Below, in pieces: positions 9,349-18,805 of a stretch of DNA of 42,945 nt. The notes beneath the pieces are model-generated. The model was not told the origin of the DNA. It ran no database searches and saw only the letters and a list, made by a program, of their open reading frames with translations. The stretch is from JANWZL01 sp041640815 (GTDB lineage: Bacteria > Pseudomonadota > Gammaproteobacteria > Burkholderiales > Thiobacillaceae). A program made the translations under genes and the position numbers. The stretch spans positions 1 through 42,945 of the forward strand of contig JBEPZO010000017.1 of NCBI GenBank assembly GCA_041640815.1. The letters run 5' to 3'. Every line of letters begins with the position of its first letter. Within the stretch, counting starts at the first letter, position 1.

Positions 9349-10517
9349 AAAGACGCCGTATCTATTCCAAGCATCGCACAAGCCGCGACGCCGAGCGCCT
9401 GGTCTGGCTCGCCCAAGGGCTAGCCGAATCCGGTAGCCGCATCGAGGACGCCTACTGGGAGCGCGAGCTCAGCCAGACCATCGAAAAGCTCATGGAAAGC
9501 GGCCAGGAAGAGGCCTTCAACCTCGCCTTGGATCGCCTCAACGAGACGCAAGGGCGAGGCTATGATGAGCTGGCCGACCTCATCGAATCCATCGCCGAGG
9601 GGGCGCTGATCCCCACCCCTGACGGTCCTCGCCACTTCCTGCTCATCGCCCTGCCCATCCTCGTCTGGTCGCGCTACAGCATCCCCACGCGCAGGCTTTC
9701 GGCGGAAGTGCTGTCGGCACTGGCCAACCAGCTCGGGGCCCACGTGTTGGCGGCCGATGTCCGCTTGCTCTTGGCTGACTACCTTTACAGCCCCGATCAG
9801 CTACCCTACGGCTACATTCAGACACGCCGCTATGCCGAAGGGCTCTGGCAAGCCCTCGCCGAGGGACGCAGTTTCCATGAGGACCCTTCCCGCCTGGCCG
9901 AGGCGGTGCCCTACATCTCCGATGTGCGCTACGTGCTGGGGGCGGTGATGGTGGAACCGGGCCGGCCGGTATTTCGCTGGAACGAACCGGATGGTAACCG
10001 CGACGAGGCGCTCAAACTCTGGCGAGCGCAAGGCGGCGCCAATCTGCAGGCCGTGCTGCCGGGATGCGGTTTCGAACTGCTGCTGCCCGATGCCTACTTT
10101 GCTGCCTGGCGGCGTGCCGACCGGGAGGGCCGGCCCTATGCCCTGCGGGCTGCGGTCGCCTATCTGCAGGCCATGCTCGATATCCAACCGGCGGCCATGC
10201 ACGCCGTGGTGGCCCCTTTCTATGACCGCCGGCTGGAGGAGTGGCGGGTGAGCTTCGCCCTGCATACGGGCGATGTCGTGCACGGTGTGGTCTGGCCCTT
10301 GCTCGGTAACGAGGACGAAAACACCGACACCGCTGCGGAGATCGAACGAACGCTCAAATCCGCTGGCATCGGTGAGGTGATCGTGCTGCAGCAGCGTTTC
10401 CCGCTCGAGTACTGCGAGGACTGCGGCGCGCCGCTGTATGCCAATCGGGAGGGCGAGGTGGTGCATGCCGAGATGCCGGAGCAAGAGCTGCACCAAGTGC
10501 CCACCCACCTGCATTGA
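9345..10517 (+). CDS. DUF2863 family protein
   Basis: This 390-residue protein of unknown function matches the DUF2863 family, found mainly in betaproteobacteria. The family is recognised by the basic N terminus MKRRRIYSKHRTSRDAERL followed by LAQGLAESGSRIEDAYWE. At the C terminus it has RFPLEYCEDCGAPLYANREG and VVHAEMPE, a CxxC pair (near residue 365) resembling half of a zinc knuckle. No signal peptide or membrane segment is visible, so it is probably cytoplasmic. The ATG at 9345 overlaps the stop of the cation exporter (ATGA), implying translational coupling. Whether it serves metal homeostasis is open; the overlap is suggestive only. Confidence 0.85.
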   Translation: MKRRRIYSKHRTSRDAERLVWLAQGLAESGSRIEDAYWERELSQTIEKLMESGQEEAFNLALDRLNETQGRGYDELADLIESIAEGALIPTPDGPRHFLLIALPILVWSRYSIPTRRLSAEVLSALANQLGAHVLAADVRLLLADYLYSPDQLPYGYIQTRRYAEGLWQALAEGRSFHEDPSRLAEAVPYISDVRYVLGAVMVEPGRPVFRWNEPDGNRDEALKLWRAQGGANLQAVLPGCGFELLLPDAYFAAWRRADREGRPYALRAAVAYLQAMLDIQPAAMHAVVAPFYDRRLEEWRVSFALHTGDVVHGVVWPLLGNEDENTDTAAEIERTLKSAGIGEVIVLQQRFPLEYCEDCGAPLYANREGEVVHAEMPEQELHQVPTHLH

Positions 10518-10574
10518 TGGGGGGTGATGAGGGTCTGTCTCGGTGCTTGTCGGCCCTAGTCACGCGCCGCTTCC

Positions 10575-11213
10575 GTGACCGCGGCCCGGCTTATCGAATG
10601 CCGCGCTTGCCCCAGGCTGGCGGCCTTTCTCGAGCACGCGCGGCAGCGTTATCCGGCCTACCACTGTCGGCCGGTGCCGCCGTTCGGTGACGGCGAACCG
10701 CGATTGCTCATCGTCGGCTTGGCACCTGGCTTTCACGGTGCCAACCGCACCGGTCGGCCGTTCACGGGTGACCACGCCGGCTTGCTGCTCTATGAGACCC
10801 TGCACGCCTTTGGCTATGCCGATCGGCCGCACGCCCAAAGCGCCGCGGACGGCCTAAAGCTTAACGGCTGCCGCATCACGAATGCGGTGAAATGCGCACC
10901 GCCGCAAAACAAGCCGCTCAACGACGAGATCAAGCGCTGCAATGCCTATCTGGCGGTAGAACTGGCTACGCTGCCGGCTGGCGCCGCCATCCTGGCATTG
11001 GGGCAGATCGCCCATCACGCCGTGCTGCAGGCGCTGGCGCTCAAGCCCGCTGACCACCCCTTCGCGCACGGCGTGCGCTACGACCTGCCGGGCGGTCGAC
11101 GGCTATTCGCGAGCTACCACTGCTCCCGCTACAATACCCAGACCAAGCGGCTCACCCCGGCCATGTTCCGGGCGGTGTTCACTGACATCCGCGCCTACCT
11201 GGAGGGAACCTGA
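10575..11213 (+). CDS. Uracil-DNA glycosylase, family 5 (UDGb-like)
   Basis: This base-excision repair enzyme removes uracil and related deaminated bases from DNA. The family-5 signature is clear: VGLAPGFHGANRTGRPFTGD near residues 47-66, NAVKCAPPQNKP in the middle, and SYHCSRYNTQTKRLT near the C terminus. Cysteines in ECRACPRL (9 and 12), VKCAPP and YHCSRY are the expected ligands of a 4Fe-4S cluster. It starts with GTG at 10575, because an in-frame TAG at 10557 excludes anything upstream. Length 212 fits. The tautomerase gene follows after only two bases. Family 5 enzymes lack the usual catalytic Asp of family 1; that is family knowledge, consistent with GLAPG here. Confidence 0.9.
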   Translation: MTAARLIECRACPRLAAFLEHARQRYPAYHCRPVPPFGDGEPRLLIVGLAPGFHGANRTGRPFTGDHAGLLLYETLHAFGYADRPHAQSAADGLKLNGCRITNAVKCAPPQNKPLNDEIKRCNAYLAVELATLPAGAAILALGQIAHHAVLQALALKPADHPFAHGVRYDLPGGRRLFASYHCSRYNTQTKRLTPAMFRAVFTDIRAYLEGT

Positions 11214-11215
11214 CC

Positions 11216-11404
11216 ATGCCCGTCGTCACCATCAAGATCGCTGGCCAGCTTGACCGCGAGCAGAAGCGGCGCATCGCCGAGGAGATCACCGACACCCTCG
11301 AGCGCATTGCTTACAAACCCAGGCGCTACACCTACATCGCCTTCGAGGAACTGCCAGACGAAAACTGGGCCATCGCCGGTCAGCTGCTCGACGAGGCCGA
11401 TTAA
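11216..11404 (+). CDS. 4-oxalocrotonate tautomerase-like protein
   Basis: This 62-residue protein belongs to the tautomerase superfamily. These form small hexamers in which the N-terminal proline, exposed after Met removal, is the catalytic base. The start MPVVTIKIAGQLDREQKRRI has Pro at position 2 and the beta-alpha opening typical of the family; RRYTYIAFEELPDENWAIAG corresponds to the second beta strand and the hydrophobic loop. The substrate is unknown. GGAGGG at about 11201-11206 provides a ribosome site. It is two bases behind the glycosylase gene and probably in the same transcript. Confidence 0.85.
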   Translation: MPVVTIKIAGQLDREQKRRIAEEITDTLERIAYKPRRYTYIAFEELPDENWAIAGQLLDEAD

Positions 11405-11438
11405 GCCCCTACGCCCGCCAGCTAGCCGGCTTGCGCCT

Positions 11439-12386
11439 TCACGTGAGCACGGCGATCCACAGCGGCAGGGTCGCGAGAAAGCCAAGACTGGACCAACTCA
11501 AGGTCAGGGCCGCGGCGCGCACGTCGAGCCGGAAGCGATCGGCCAGGCTGGCAGCCATGAGCATGGTCGGCATCGCCGCCTCGAGGATGGCTGCGGTCTG
11601 TGCCGCTTTTAGCTCGCCAAAGGCGAGCCGAGCAAGGCCAAGCACGATGAGGGGGGCGATCACCAGTTTGACGCCGACCGCCAGCAGTATCGGCCGGCTC
11701 GGCCGGAGCTCGGTCCACGGGATGGTCAGTCCGAGGGTGAACAGCATCAGCGGGATGGTGGCCTGGCCCATGAAGCGGGTGGCTTGGATCAGCGGCTCGG
11801 CCTCGATGCCGGCAAAGTTGACGGCGAAGCCCAAGACAAAGCCCCAGATCGGTGGCAGCTTGAGCAGCGTCCGCGGCAGGCTCGTGCCCTGTGCCCCGGG
11901 GTAGCCAAGTCGCGTGGCGATCCACACGCCCAGGGTCCAAAGCAGGGGGGTGGAGGCCAGCACGTCGGCAAAAGCGGCATAGCTCCCACCGACCGGACCG
12001 TAGAGGAAGGTGAGCACGGGGTAGCCCATGAACAACACGTTGCCGAAGCTGCCGGCAAGCAGGATGGCGGCGCGGCTCTCGCGGCTCATACCTGCGCCCA
12101 TGGGCGAGCGATAGAGCAAGGGGTAGAGCAGGCCCATGCTTACCACGATGCCGGCGACGGTGATGACCGGCACGGTGAGCATTTGGCGATCGAGGTGGGC
12201 CTGGGCGGCGAGCGCAAACAGCAGCGGCGGGGCAAAGACATCCACCACCAAGCGGTTGAGGCAGACGCGCAGCTTTTCCGCAGGCGGATCAGGGCGGAAT
12301 CGGCCCCACAGGCCGCCGGCCGTCACCAGCAGGGCGATGGGCAGCCAGACCTGGAGCAGGAGATCAAGCAAAAAGCTTAGAGACAT
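11439..12386 (-). CDS. AEC family transporter
   Basis: This is an inner-membrane protein of about 315 residues with around ten hydrophobic segments, matching the auxin efflux carrier (AEC) family. Bacterial members are often proposed to move malate or other organic acids. Family features are LVTAGGLWGRF near the N terminus, NRLVVDVFAPPLLFALAAQ, LAGSFGNVLFMGYPV in the middle, and ATIPLMLFTLGLTIPW followed by VKLVIAPLIVLGLA in the second half. ATG 12386 gives a first hydrophobic helix directly after the start. It is convergent with the tautomerase gene and lies downstream of ntrC on the same strand after a 121-base gap. The substrate cannot be told from sequence. Confidence 0.85.
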   Translation of the reverse strand: MSLSFLLDLLLQVWLPIALLVTAGGLWGRFRPDPPAEKLRVCLNRLVVDVFAPPLLFALAAQAHLDRQMLTVPVITVAGIVVSMGLLYPLLYRSPMGAGMSRESRAAILLAGSFGNVLFMGYPVLTFLYGPVGGSYAAFADVLASTPLLWTLGVWIATRLGYPGAQGTSLPRTLLKLPPIWGFVLGFAVNFAGIEAEPLIQATRFMGQATIPLMLFTLGLTIPWTELRPSRPILLAVGVKLVIAPLIVLGLARLAFGELKAAQTAAILEAAMPTMLMAASLADRFRLDVRAAALTLSWSSLGFLATLPLWIAVLT

Positions 12387-12507
12387 TCGCTAACTGAATC
12401 ATGCTGTTTGAGGCCGATGTGGAGGGAGCGCCCCACTGCGGCGTGTTAGCAGTCAAAGCGATATTTTGGCGGATGCGCACGTTCAGCACCCAGCAAGCGT
12501 TATGGCT

Positions 12508-13905
<1,398 letters not shown>

Positions 13906-13947
13906 ACTCGCTGGCAAATGGACAATGGCAGTCAGGCGCCTGCTTTT

Positions 13948-15009
13948 CTAGCCTGGGGCCTGACCCTTCAACGCTGACTCCTGGATCGGCAGAAAGATGG
14001 AGAAACAGGTATGGCCCGGCTCGCTGGTGAAGTGAATCACCCCTTGGTGGCGCTGGATCAGGCTCTGGGCCAGGGTCAGGCCGACGCCGCTGCCGCCCTC
14101 GCGGCCGGAGACGAGAGGAAGAAAGATTCTCTCTTGCATTTGCGCGGGGATGCCAGGGCCGTAATCGATGATGTCCAGCCGCACTGCCAGGCGCCAGCGC
14201 TTCATCGCCAGTGTCACCTGACGCACGGCACGGCTGCGAAAGACGACCTCGCCCTGGCCCTCGACGGCCTGGGCAGCATTGCGGGCCACGTTGAGTACGG
14301 CCTGGATCAGCTGCTCGAGGTCACCGTGGACCTCGGGCAGGCTGACGTCATAGTCGCGCCGCACCGTTAACCCAGGGTATTCCGCCAACACTAGGCTACG
14401 TACCCGCTCCAGCACCTCGTGCACGTTGAGCGGCCGGATTTCCGGCCGCTTCGCCGGCGTAAACCAGCGGTCCAGCAGATCCTGCAAACGGTTGGCCTCC
14501 TGAATGATGACCTGAGTGTATTCCGTAAGCTCCGCCCCATTGAGCTCGGCTTCCAACAGCTGCGCGGCCCCCCGAATACCGCCCAGGGGGTTGCGGATCT
14601 CGTGCGCGAGTTGTCTGAGCAAAAGCTGCATGGTCTGCGCCTGAGCCAAGGCCTGCTCGTCACGGGCGATCTTCATGCCGTGGCCGGCGGGATGGAACTC
14701 CAGTACCACCGCCCCTGCCGCGTACTCGAGCGGACTTACTGTGACATTTAGCCTCAGCGCCAAGTCGCCCGCCTCCAGCAGCATGTGATGTTCGGTGAAC
14801 GTGGCGCCCTCTTCGAGGGCGGCCGCCACAGCGCGCTCCAAATCCGTGCATGGTCGGATCAGATGCGCGATCGGCTTGTCCAGCGCCTGCTGCGCCGACA
14901 TCCCGAATAGGTTCTCCGCCGCCGAGTTCATGTAGCGGATGATGCGTTGCGCGTCCAACAGCACCACGGCCGTGGCGAGGTCATCGAGGTGAGGTGCAGA
15001 AAGGGTCAT
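13948..15009 (-). CDS. ntrB: Nitrogen regulation sensor kinase NtrB
   Basis: NtrB is the cytoplasmic kinase/phosphatase of NtrC, controlled by PII proteins according to nitrogen status. The 353-residue protein has an N-terminal PAS domain (LATAVVLLDAQRIIRYMNSA near 11-30). The phospho-acceptor His is at about 136 in RQLAHEIRNPLGGIRGA, and the GHKL ATPase domain carries DYGPGIP and GGSGVGLTLAQSLIQ. No membrane segment is present, as expected for NtrB rather than NtrY. The start ATG 15009 (MTLSAPHLDD) is preferred; an upstream start at 15060 adds a proline-rich stretch not typical of the family. ntrC follows after 42 bases, so the two form an operon. Confidence 0.95.
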   Translation of the reverse strand: MTLSAPHLDDLATAVVLLDAQRIIRYMNSAAENLFGMSAQQALDKPIAHLIRPCTDLERAVAAALEEGATFTEHHMLLEAGDLALRLNVTVSPLEYAAGAVVLEFHPAGHGMKIARDEQALAQAQTMQLLLRQLAHEIRNPLGGIRGAAQLLEAELNGAELTEYTQVIIQEANRLQDLLDRWFTPAKRPEIRPLNVHEVLERVRSLVLAEYPGLTVRRDYDVSLPEVHGDLEQLIQAVLNVARNAAQAVEGQGEVVFRSRAVRQVTLAMKRWRLAVRLDIIDYGPGIPAQMQERIFLPLVSGREGGSGVGLTLAQSLIQRHQGVIHFTSEPGHTCFSIFLPIQESALKGQAPG

Positions 15010-15101
15010 CGGCCAAGGACCAAGGGTGTCCCGCACCGGAGCAAGAAATGGGCCAGGCAACTCAGGCCGGGGTGCAGCTTCCCTTACCCCGCCCAGGGCC
15101 T

Positions 15102-15560
15102 CTAGCGAATCAGCGCGAGCTCTTTGTTCAGCATCTCGATGTTTTTCTCGTGCAGGCGGACGCTGTCGGCGAGCTTGTTTAGGTCGGCGCCCGGCTGACG
15201 GGCGGCCTCGGCGAGGGCGCGGCGGGCGGCCTCGAGGTTGCTCTGCTCGCTGGCCAGCTCTTGCATCAGCAGCTGACGGCGCATGTCGTCACGGCGGCGC
15301 TGCGTGGCCGCATCGACGCGCGGGAAATAAACGGGGGAGGGTGTCTTCAGGCGCGGCCTCTTGGCTGCGTTGGCGTCCTTGGACACGCTCGCCGCCGGGG
15401 GCGGCGGCAGATCGAGCTCGAGCTTCTTCGCACCAGGGCGGGGGATGTTGGTGTAGGTGACGTTGCCCTCATCATCGATGAACTTATAGATCTCGGCCTG
15501 GACGGCGGGGCCACACGCCAGGCCGCTGGTGAACAGGATCAGGCTTAGGACTCGGCGCAT
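15102..15560 (-). CDS. DUF4124 domain envelope protein
   Basis: This 152-residue exported protein has a signal peptide (MRRVLSLILFTSGLACGPAVQA, cleavage expected after AVQA near residue 22). A DUF4124 domain follows immediately, recognised by EIYKFIDDEGNVTYTNIP. A proline-rich linker then leads to a charged, Ala/Leu-rich C-terminal half (about 85-150) that should form a coiled coil. The function of DUF4124 proteins is unknown; the mature protein should be periplasmic. It sits between glnA and ntrB, a recurring arrangement in betaproteobacteria. A terminator separates it from glnA, so it may start from its own promoter and lead into ntrBC. Confidence 0.85.
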   Translation of the reverse strand: MRRVLSLILFTSGLACGPAVQAEIYKFIDDEGNVTYTNIPRPGAKKLELDLPPPPAASVSKDANAAKRPRLKTPSPVYFPRVDAATQRRRDDMRRQLLMQELASEQSNLEAARRALAEAARQPGADLNKLADSVRLHEKNIEMLNKELALIR

Positions 15561-15618
15561 CGGGCGATAGGGCTGACGCTACGCACCCAGTGTATGCGTT
15601 CCCCCACGCCAGAGCAAC

Positions 15619-15642
15619 AAAAAAGGGCAGCCGCGGCTGCCC
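15619..15642 (-). terminator. Rho-independent terminator of glnA
   Basis: On the minus strand an uninterrupted 18-base palindrome (GGGCAGCC GC GGCTGCCC) is followed by six T residues. It lies about 22 bases beyond the glnA stop and should separate glnA from the DUF4124-ntrBC genes. Confidence 0.92.
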
Positions 15643-15664
15643 GAGTGTCAAGGGAGAGAGAGGG

Positions 15665-17074
15665 TCAGACCGAGTAGTACATGTCGAACTCGATGGGGTG
15701 CGTGGTCATACGTAGCCGCGTGACCTCCTCCATCTTCAGTTCGATGTAGGCATCGATGAAGTCATTGCTGAACACGCCGCCGCGGGTGAGAAACTCGCGA
15801 TCGCGATCGAGGTGCTCCAAGGCCATGTCCAGGGAGTGGCAGACCGTGGGTATGGCCTTCGCTTCCTCAGGCGGCAGGTCGTAGAGGTTCTTGTCGGCCG
15901 GATCCCCCGGGTGGATCTTGTTCTGCACCCCATCCAAGCCGGCCATCATCATGGCGGCGAAGGCGAGATAGGGGTTGGCGATGGGGTCGGGGAAGCGCAC
16001 CTCGATGCGCCGCGCCTTGTCGGAGGCCGCGTGCGGGATGCGGATGGAGGCAGAGCGGTTCTTGGCGGAGTAGGCCAGCATCACCGGCGCCTCGAAACCG
16101 GGCACGAGGCGCTTGTAGGAATTGGTGCCGGGATTGGTGATGGCGTTGAGGGCCCTGGCGTGCTTGATGATGCCGCCGATGTAGTACAGGGCGAACTCGG
16201 ACAGGCCAGCATAGCCGTTGCCGGCGAACAGGTTCTTGCCATCCTTCCAGATCGACTGATGCACGTGCATGCCAGAGCCGTTGTCGCCGACGATAGGCTT
16301 GGGCATGAAGGTGGCAGTCTTGCCATAGCTGTGCGCGACGTTGTGCACGACGTATTTCAGGATCTGGGTCCAGTCGGCGCGCTTGACCAAGGTGTTGAAC
16401 TTGGTGCCGATCTCACACTGGCCGGCAGTGGCCACCTCGTGGTGATGCACCTCCACCGGCACACCCATCTCCTCCAGCGCCAGGCACATGGCGGAACGGA
16501 TGTCCTGCAGGCTATCCACCGGCGGCACTGGGAAGTAACCGCCCTTGACCTTGGGCCGGTGACCAATGTTGCCCACTTCGGTTTGTTCACCGGAGGACCA
16601 GGCGGCCTCTTCGGAACGGATCTTCACATGACTGCCAGACATGTCGTCATGCCAGGTGACGGAGTCGAAGATGAAGAACTCGGGTTCTGGCCCAAAGTAG
16701 GCGGCATCGCCGAGGCCGGTGGACTTCAGATAGGCTTCGGCACGCTTGGCGATGGAGCGTGGGCAGCGGTCATAACCCTTGCCGGTGTCGGGCTCGACCA
16801 CGTCGCAGGTCAGGATCAAGGTGGGCTCATCGAAGAACGGGTCGATCTTGGCGGTATCCGGGTCCGGCATCAGCAGCATGTCGGAGGCCTGGATGCCCTT
16901 CCAACCGGCGATGGAGGAGCCATCGAAAGGATGACCATCAGTGAACTTATCCTCGCTAAAGGCCTTCACCGGCACGGTGACGTGCTGCTCCTTGCCGCGG
17001 GTATCGGTAAAGCGCAAATCGACGAATTTGACGTCGTGTTCCTGGATCATGCGCATGACATCGGCGACCGCCAT
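15665..17074 (-). CDS. glnA: Glutamine synthetase type I
   Basis: Glutamine synthetase makes glutamine from glutamate, ammonia and ATP and is the main entry point of ammonium assimilation. The 469-residue protein is the dodecameric GSI type. It has MAVADVMRMIQEHDVKFVDL at the N terminus, VPVKAFSEDKFTDGHPFDGSS, the glutamate/ATP region MHVHQSIWKDGKNLFAG, NPGTNSYKRLVPGFEAP, and KNLYDLPPEEAK with the Tyr normally adenylylated by GlnE. ATG 17074 has a good AAGGAGTG ribosome site; frames upstream carry cysteine-rich sequence outside the family. Regulation is visible: a sigma-54 promoter about 50-66 bases upstream and two NtrC-like sites beyond it. A terminator follows. Confidence 0.98.
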   Translation of the reverse strand: MAVADVMRMIQEHDVKFVDLRFTDTRGKEQHVTVPVKAFSEDKFTDGHPFDGSSIAGWKGIQASDMLLMPDPDTAKIDPFFDEPTLILTCDVVEPDTGKGYDRCPRSIAKRAEAYLKSTGLGDAAYFGPEPEFFIFDSVTWHDDMSGSHVKIRSEEAAWSSGEQTEVGNIGHRPKVKGGYFPVPPVDSLQDIRSAMCLALEEMGVPVEVHHHEVATAGQCEIGTKFNTLVKRADWTQILKYVVHNVAHSYGKTATFMPKPIVGDNGSGMHVHQSIWKDGKNLFAGNGYAGLSEFALYYIGGIIKHARALNAITNPGTNSYKRLVPGFEAPVMLAYSAKNRSASIRIPHAASDKARRIEVRFPDPIANPYLAFAAMMMAGLDGVQNKIHPGDPADKNLYDLPPEEAKAIPTVCHSLDMALEHLDRDREFLTRGGVFSNDFIDAYIELKMEEVTRLRMTTHPIEFDMYYSV

Positions 17075-17123
17075 GTTTTCACTCCTTGAGAACGGGTGGA
17101 CACAAAACTGAGAGGCCAGTATG

Positions 17124-17140
17124 AAGCACAAAACATGCCA
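17124..17140 (-). promoter_or_regulatory. Sigma-54 promoter of glnA
   Basis: Read on the minus strand, TGGCATGTTTTGTGCTT matches the sigma-54 pattern TGGCACG-N4-TTGCW, with the invariant GG and GC ten bases apart. Transcription should start near 17114, giving a leader of about 40 bases that ends in the glnA ribosome site. The nearby TGGCACAATGG at about 17162-17172 has the -24 half but wrong spacing for -12. Confidence 0.8.
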
Positions 17141-17202
17141 GCCCTAGAAAAAGGCCTAGCCATTGTGCCACAATGCAGTTGGTCAACGACGCGTGCATTT
17201 TA

Positions 17203-17219
17203 TGCACTGTTTTAGTGCG
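17203..17219. promoter_or_regulatory. NtrC-type binding site, proximal
   Basis: TGCACTGTTTTAGTGCG is a 17-bp dyad built like the NtrC consensus TGCACC-N5-GGTGCA. Its centre is about 97 bases upstream of the predicted sigma-54 start of glnA. A further exact inverted repeat (GTGCAT-TTT-ATGCAC, 17193-17207) overlaps it by five bases and may be an additional weak half-site arrangement. Confidence 0.7.
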
Positions 17220-17222
17220 TAA

Positions 17223-17239
17223 TGCACCGCGATCGTGCA
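17223..17239. promoter_or_regulatory. NtrC-type binding site, distal
   Basis: TGCACCGCGATCGTGCA matches the 17-bp NtrC dyad TGCACC-N5-GGTGCA at 11 of the 12 half-site bases. Its centre is 20 bp (about two helical turns) from the proximal site and about 117 bases upstream of the predicted glnA start, suitable for cooperative enhancer binding. It also lies 48 bases before the divergent aroE start codon. Confidence 0.75.
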
Positions 17240-17286
17240 TGCCCGTAACCCCCATAGCCACCCCCAAGCGCCAAGCCCAACACCGC

Positions 17287-18096
17287 ATGACCGATCACTA
17301 CGCCGTCTTTGGCAACCCCATCGCCCACTCCAAGTCACCTTTGATCCACACCGCCTTCGCGCGCCAGACCGGCCAGGATATGGTCTACACCGCCCTGCTC
17401 GCACCGAGGGATGGCTTCTTCGAGTGCGTGGCGGCCTTCCGGGCCGGCGGTGGTGCCGGGGCGAATGTCACCGTGCCCTTCAAGGAGCAGGCCTTTGCCC
17501 TCGCCACCCGCCGCTCAGCCCGCGCCGAGGCGGCCGGTGCGGTCAACACCCTGCTTTTCCAGGGCATGGAAATCTTCGGCGACAACACCGATGGCGTCGG
17601 CCTCATCAACGATCTTGAGCGCAATCTGCATCTGACACTCACAGGTCGACGCATCCTGCTCATGGGGGCAGGCGGTGCGGCGCGGGGGGTGGTGCTGCCC
17701 TTGCTGCAACAGCGGCCGGCGACGCTGTTTATCGTCAACCGCACTGCAGAGCGGGCAAAAGAGCTGGCCGCCCGCTTCCAACACGCTGGGCCGGTGCAAG
17801 GGGGCGGCTATGATGCCCTGGCAGGCGCAAGCTACGACATCGTCATCAATGCGACGGCGGCGAGCCTGACGAACGAGCTGCCGCCGCTGCCGCAGGGCAT
17901 CTTCGCTGCCGACGCCCTCGCCTACGACATGATGTACGGGCGCGAGACGCCATTTCTCGCCTTCGCCCGTGCAAGCGGCGCACGCACCGCCGATGGCCTG
18001 GGCATGCTGGTGGAGCAGGCAGCGGAGGCGTTCATGCTCTGGCGCGGCGTGCGGCCCGATACCGCCCCGGTCATCGCGATGCTCAGGTCCGGTTAG
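17287..18096 (+). CDS. aroE: Shikimate dehydrogenase
   Basis: AroE reduces 3-dehydroshikimate to shikimate with NADPH in aromatic amino acid synthesis. The 269-residue protein begins MTDHYAVFGNPIAHSKSPLIH, with the shikimate-binding Ser-Lys-Ser. It has the catalytic Lys at about 66 in NVTVPFKEQAF, the catalytic Asp at about 102 in FGDNTDGVGL and the NADP loop LLMGAGGAARG near 125-134. ATG 17287 matches the family start; frames upstream cover the glnA enhancer region. mtgA follows after 10 bases, so the two are likely one operon. AroQ, the preceding step of the pathway, is encoded at 32976. Confidence 0.96.
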   Translation: MTDHYAVFGNPIAHSKSPLIHTAFARQTGQDMVYTALLAPRDGFFECVAAFRAGGGAGANVTVPFKEQAFALATRRSARAEAAGAVNTLLFQGMEIFGDNTDGVGLINDLERNLHLTLTGRRILLMGAGGAARGVVLPLLQQRPATLFIVNRTAERAKELAARFQHAGPVQGGGYDALAGASYDIVINATAASLTNELPPLPQGIFAADALAYDMMYGRETPFLAFARASGARTADGLGMLVEQAAEAFMLWRGVRPDTAPVIAMLRSG

Positions 18097-18106
18097 GGAA
18101 ACGCCG

Positions 18107-18796
18107 ATGTGGCGGCTCATCGCAAAAGCGCTGCTCGTCGTCTGCTTGGCCATCGTGGCGCTACAGCTATGGTTTTTAGCGCAGGTGGCGTGGTGGCGCC
18201 AGTTCAATCCGTCCTCGACGGCCTTCATGGAGGCGGGGCTCGCGCGCCTAAAGGAAAAAAAACCGGACGCCGAGCTCAAACACCGCTGGGTGCCTTACGA
18301 ACGCATTTCCTTCCATCTGAAGCGAGCCGTGGTGGCGGCGGAAGATAGCCGCTTTCTCAGCCACCGTGGCTTTGATTGGGAAGGCATCGAGACGGCGGTA
18401 GAAAAGAACCTCAGGCGCGGCCGCATCGTCGCCGGCGGTTCCACCATCACGCAGCAGCTCGCCAAGAACCTGTTCCTGTCGGCGTCGCGCAACCCCTTGC
18501 GCAAGCTGCAAGAAGCGGCAATCACGGTGATGCTCGAGCAGCTGTGGAGCAAACGGCGCATCCTCGAGGTCTATCTCAACGTCGTCGAGTGGGGCAACGG
18601 CATCTATGGCGCTGAGGCAGCGGCGCGCCATTATTTTGGCACCTCCGCCGCCCGGCTCAGCCCCGCGCAGGCCGCGCACCTGGCGGCGATGCTCCCCAAC
18701 CCGCGGTATTACCAGACCCATCGTCAGGCGAAGGCGCTACTCAAGCGGCAAGGCCTCATCGCCGCGCGCATGCCGCAGGTGGCGGTGCCGAAGTGA
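18107..18796 (+). CDS. mtgA: Monofunctional peptidoglycan glycosyltransferase
   Basis: MtgA polymerises lipid II into glycan strands at the inner membrane and lacks a transpeptidase domain. The 229-residue protein has an N-terminal membrane anchor (about residues 6-28) followed by a GT51 domain. The domain contains the catalytic Glu near 79 in VVAAEDSRFLSHRGFDW, GGSTITQQLAKNLFLSASRN near 110-129, RKLQEA, and KRRILEVYLNVVEWGNGIYG near 149-168. ATG 18107, with AGGGAA upstream, is the natural start and lies 10 bases after the aroE stop. Length fits MtgA and excludes a truncated bifunctional PBP1. Confidence 0.95.
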   Translation: MWRLIAKALLVVCLAIVALQLWFLAQVAWWRQFNPSSTAFMEAGLARLKEKKPDAELKHRWVPYERISFHLKRAVVAAEDSRFLSHRGFDWEGIETAVEKNLRRGRIVAGGSTITQQLAKNLFLSASRNPLRKLQEAAITVMLEQLWSKRRILEVYLNVVEWGNGIYGAEAAARHYFGTSAARLSPAQAAHLAAMLPNPRYYQTHRQAKALLKRQGLIAARMPQVAVPK

Positions 18797-18805
18797 TGAG
18801 TGCGT

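Noticed and set aside
15812..17089. 425-codon plus-strand frame opposite glnA
   Set aside because: Antisense shadow of glnA; composition is not protein-like.
17162..17172. TGGCACAATGG as the glnA sigma-54 promoter
   Set aside because: It has a good -24 half, but GC is not ten bases after GG; the nearer TGGCATG box fits at both positions.
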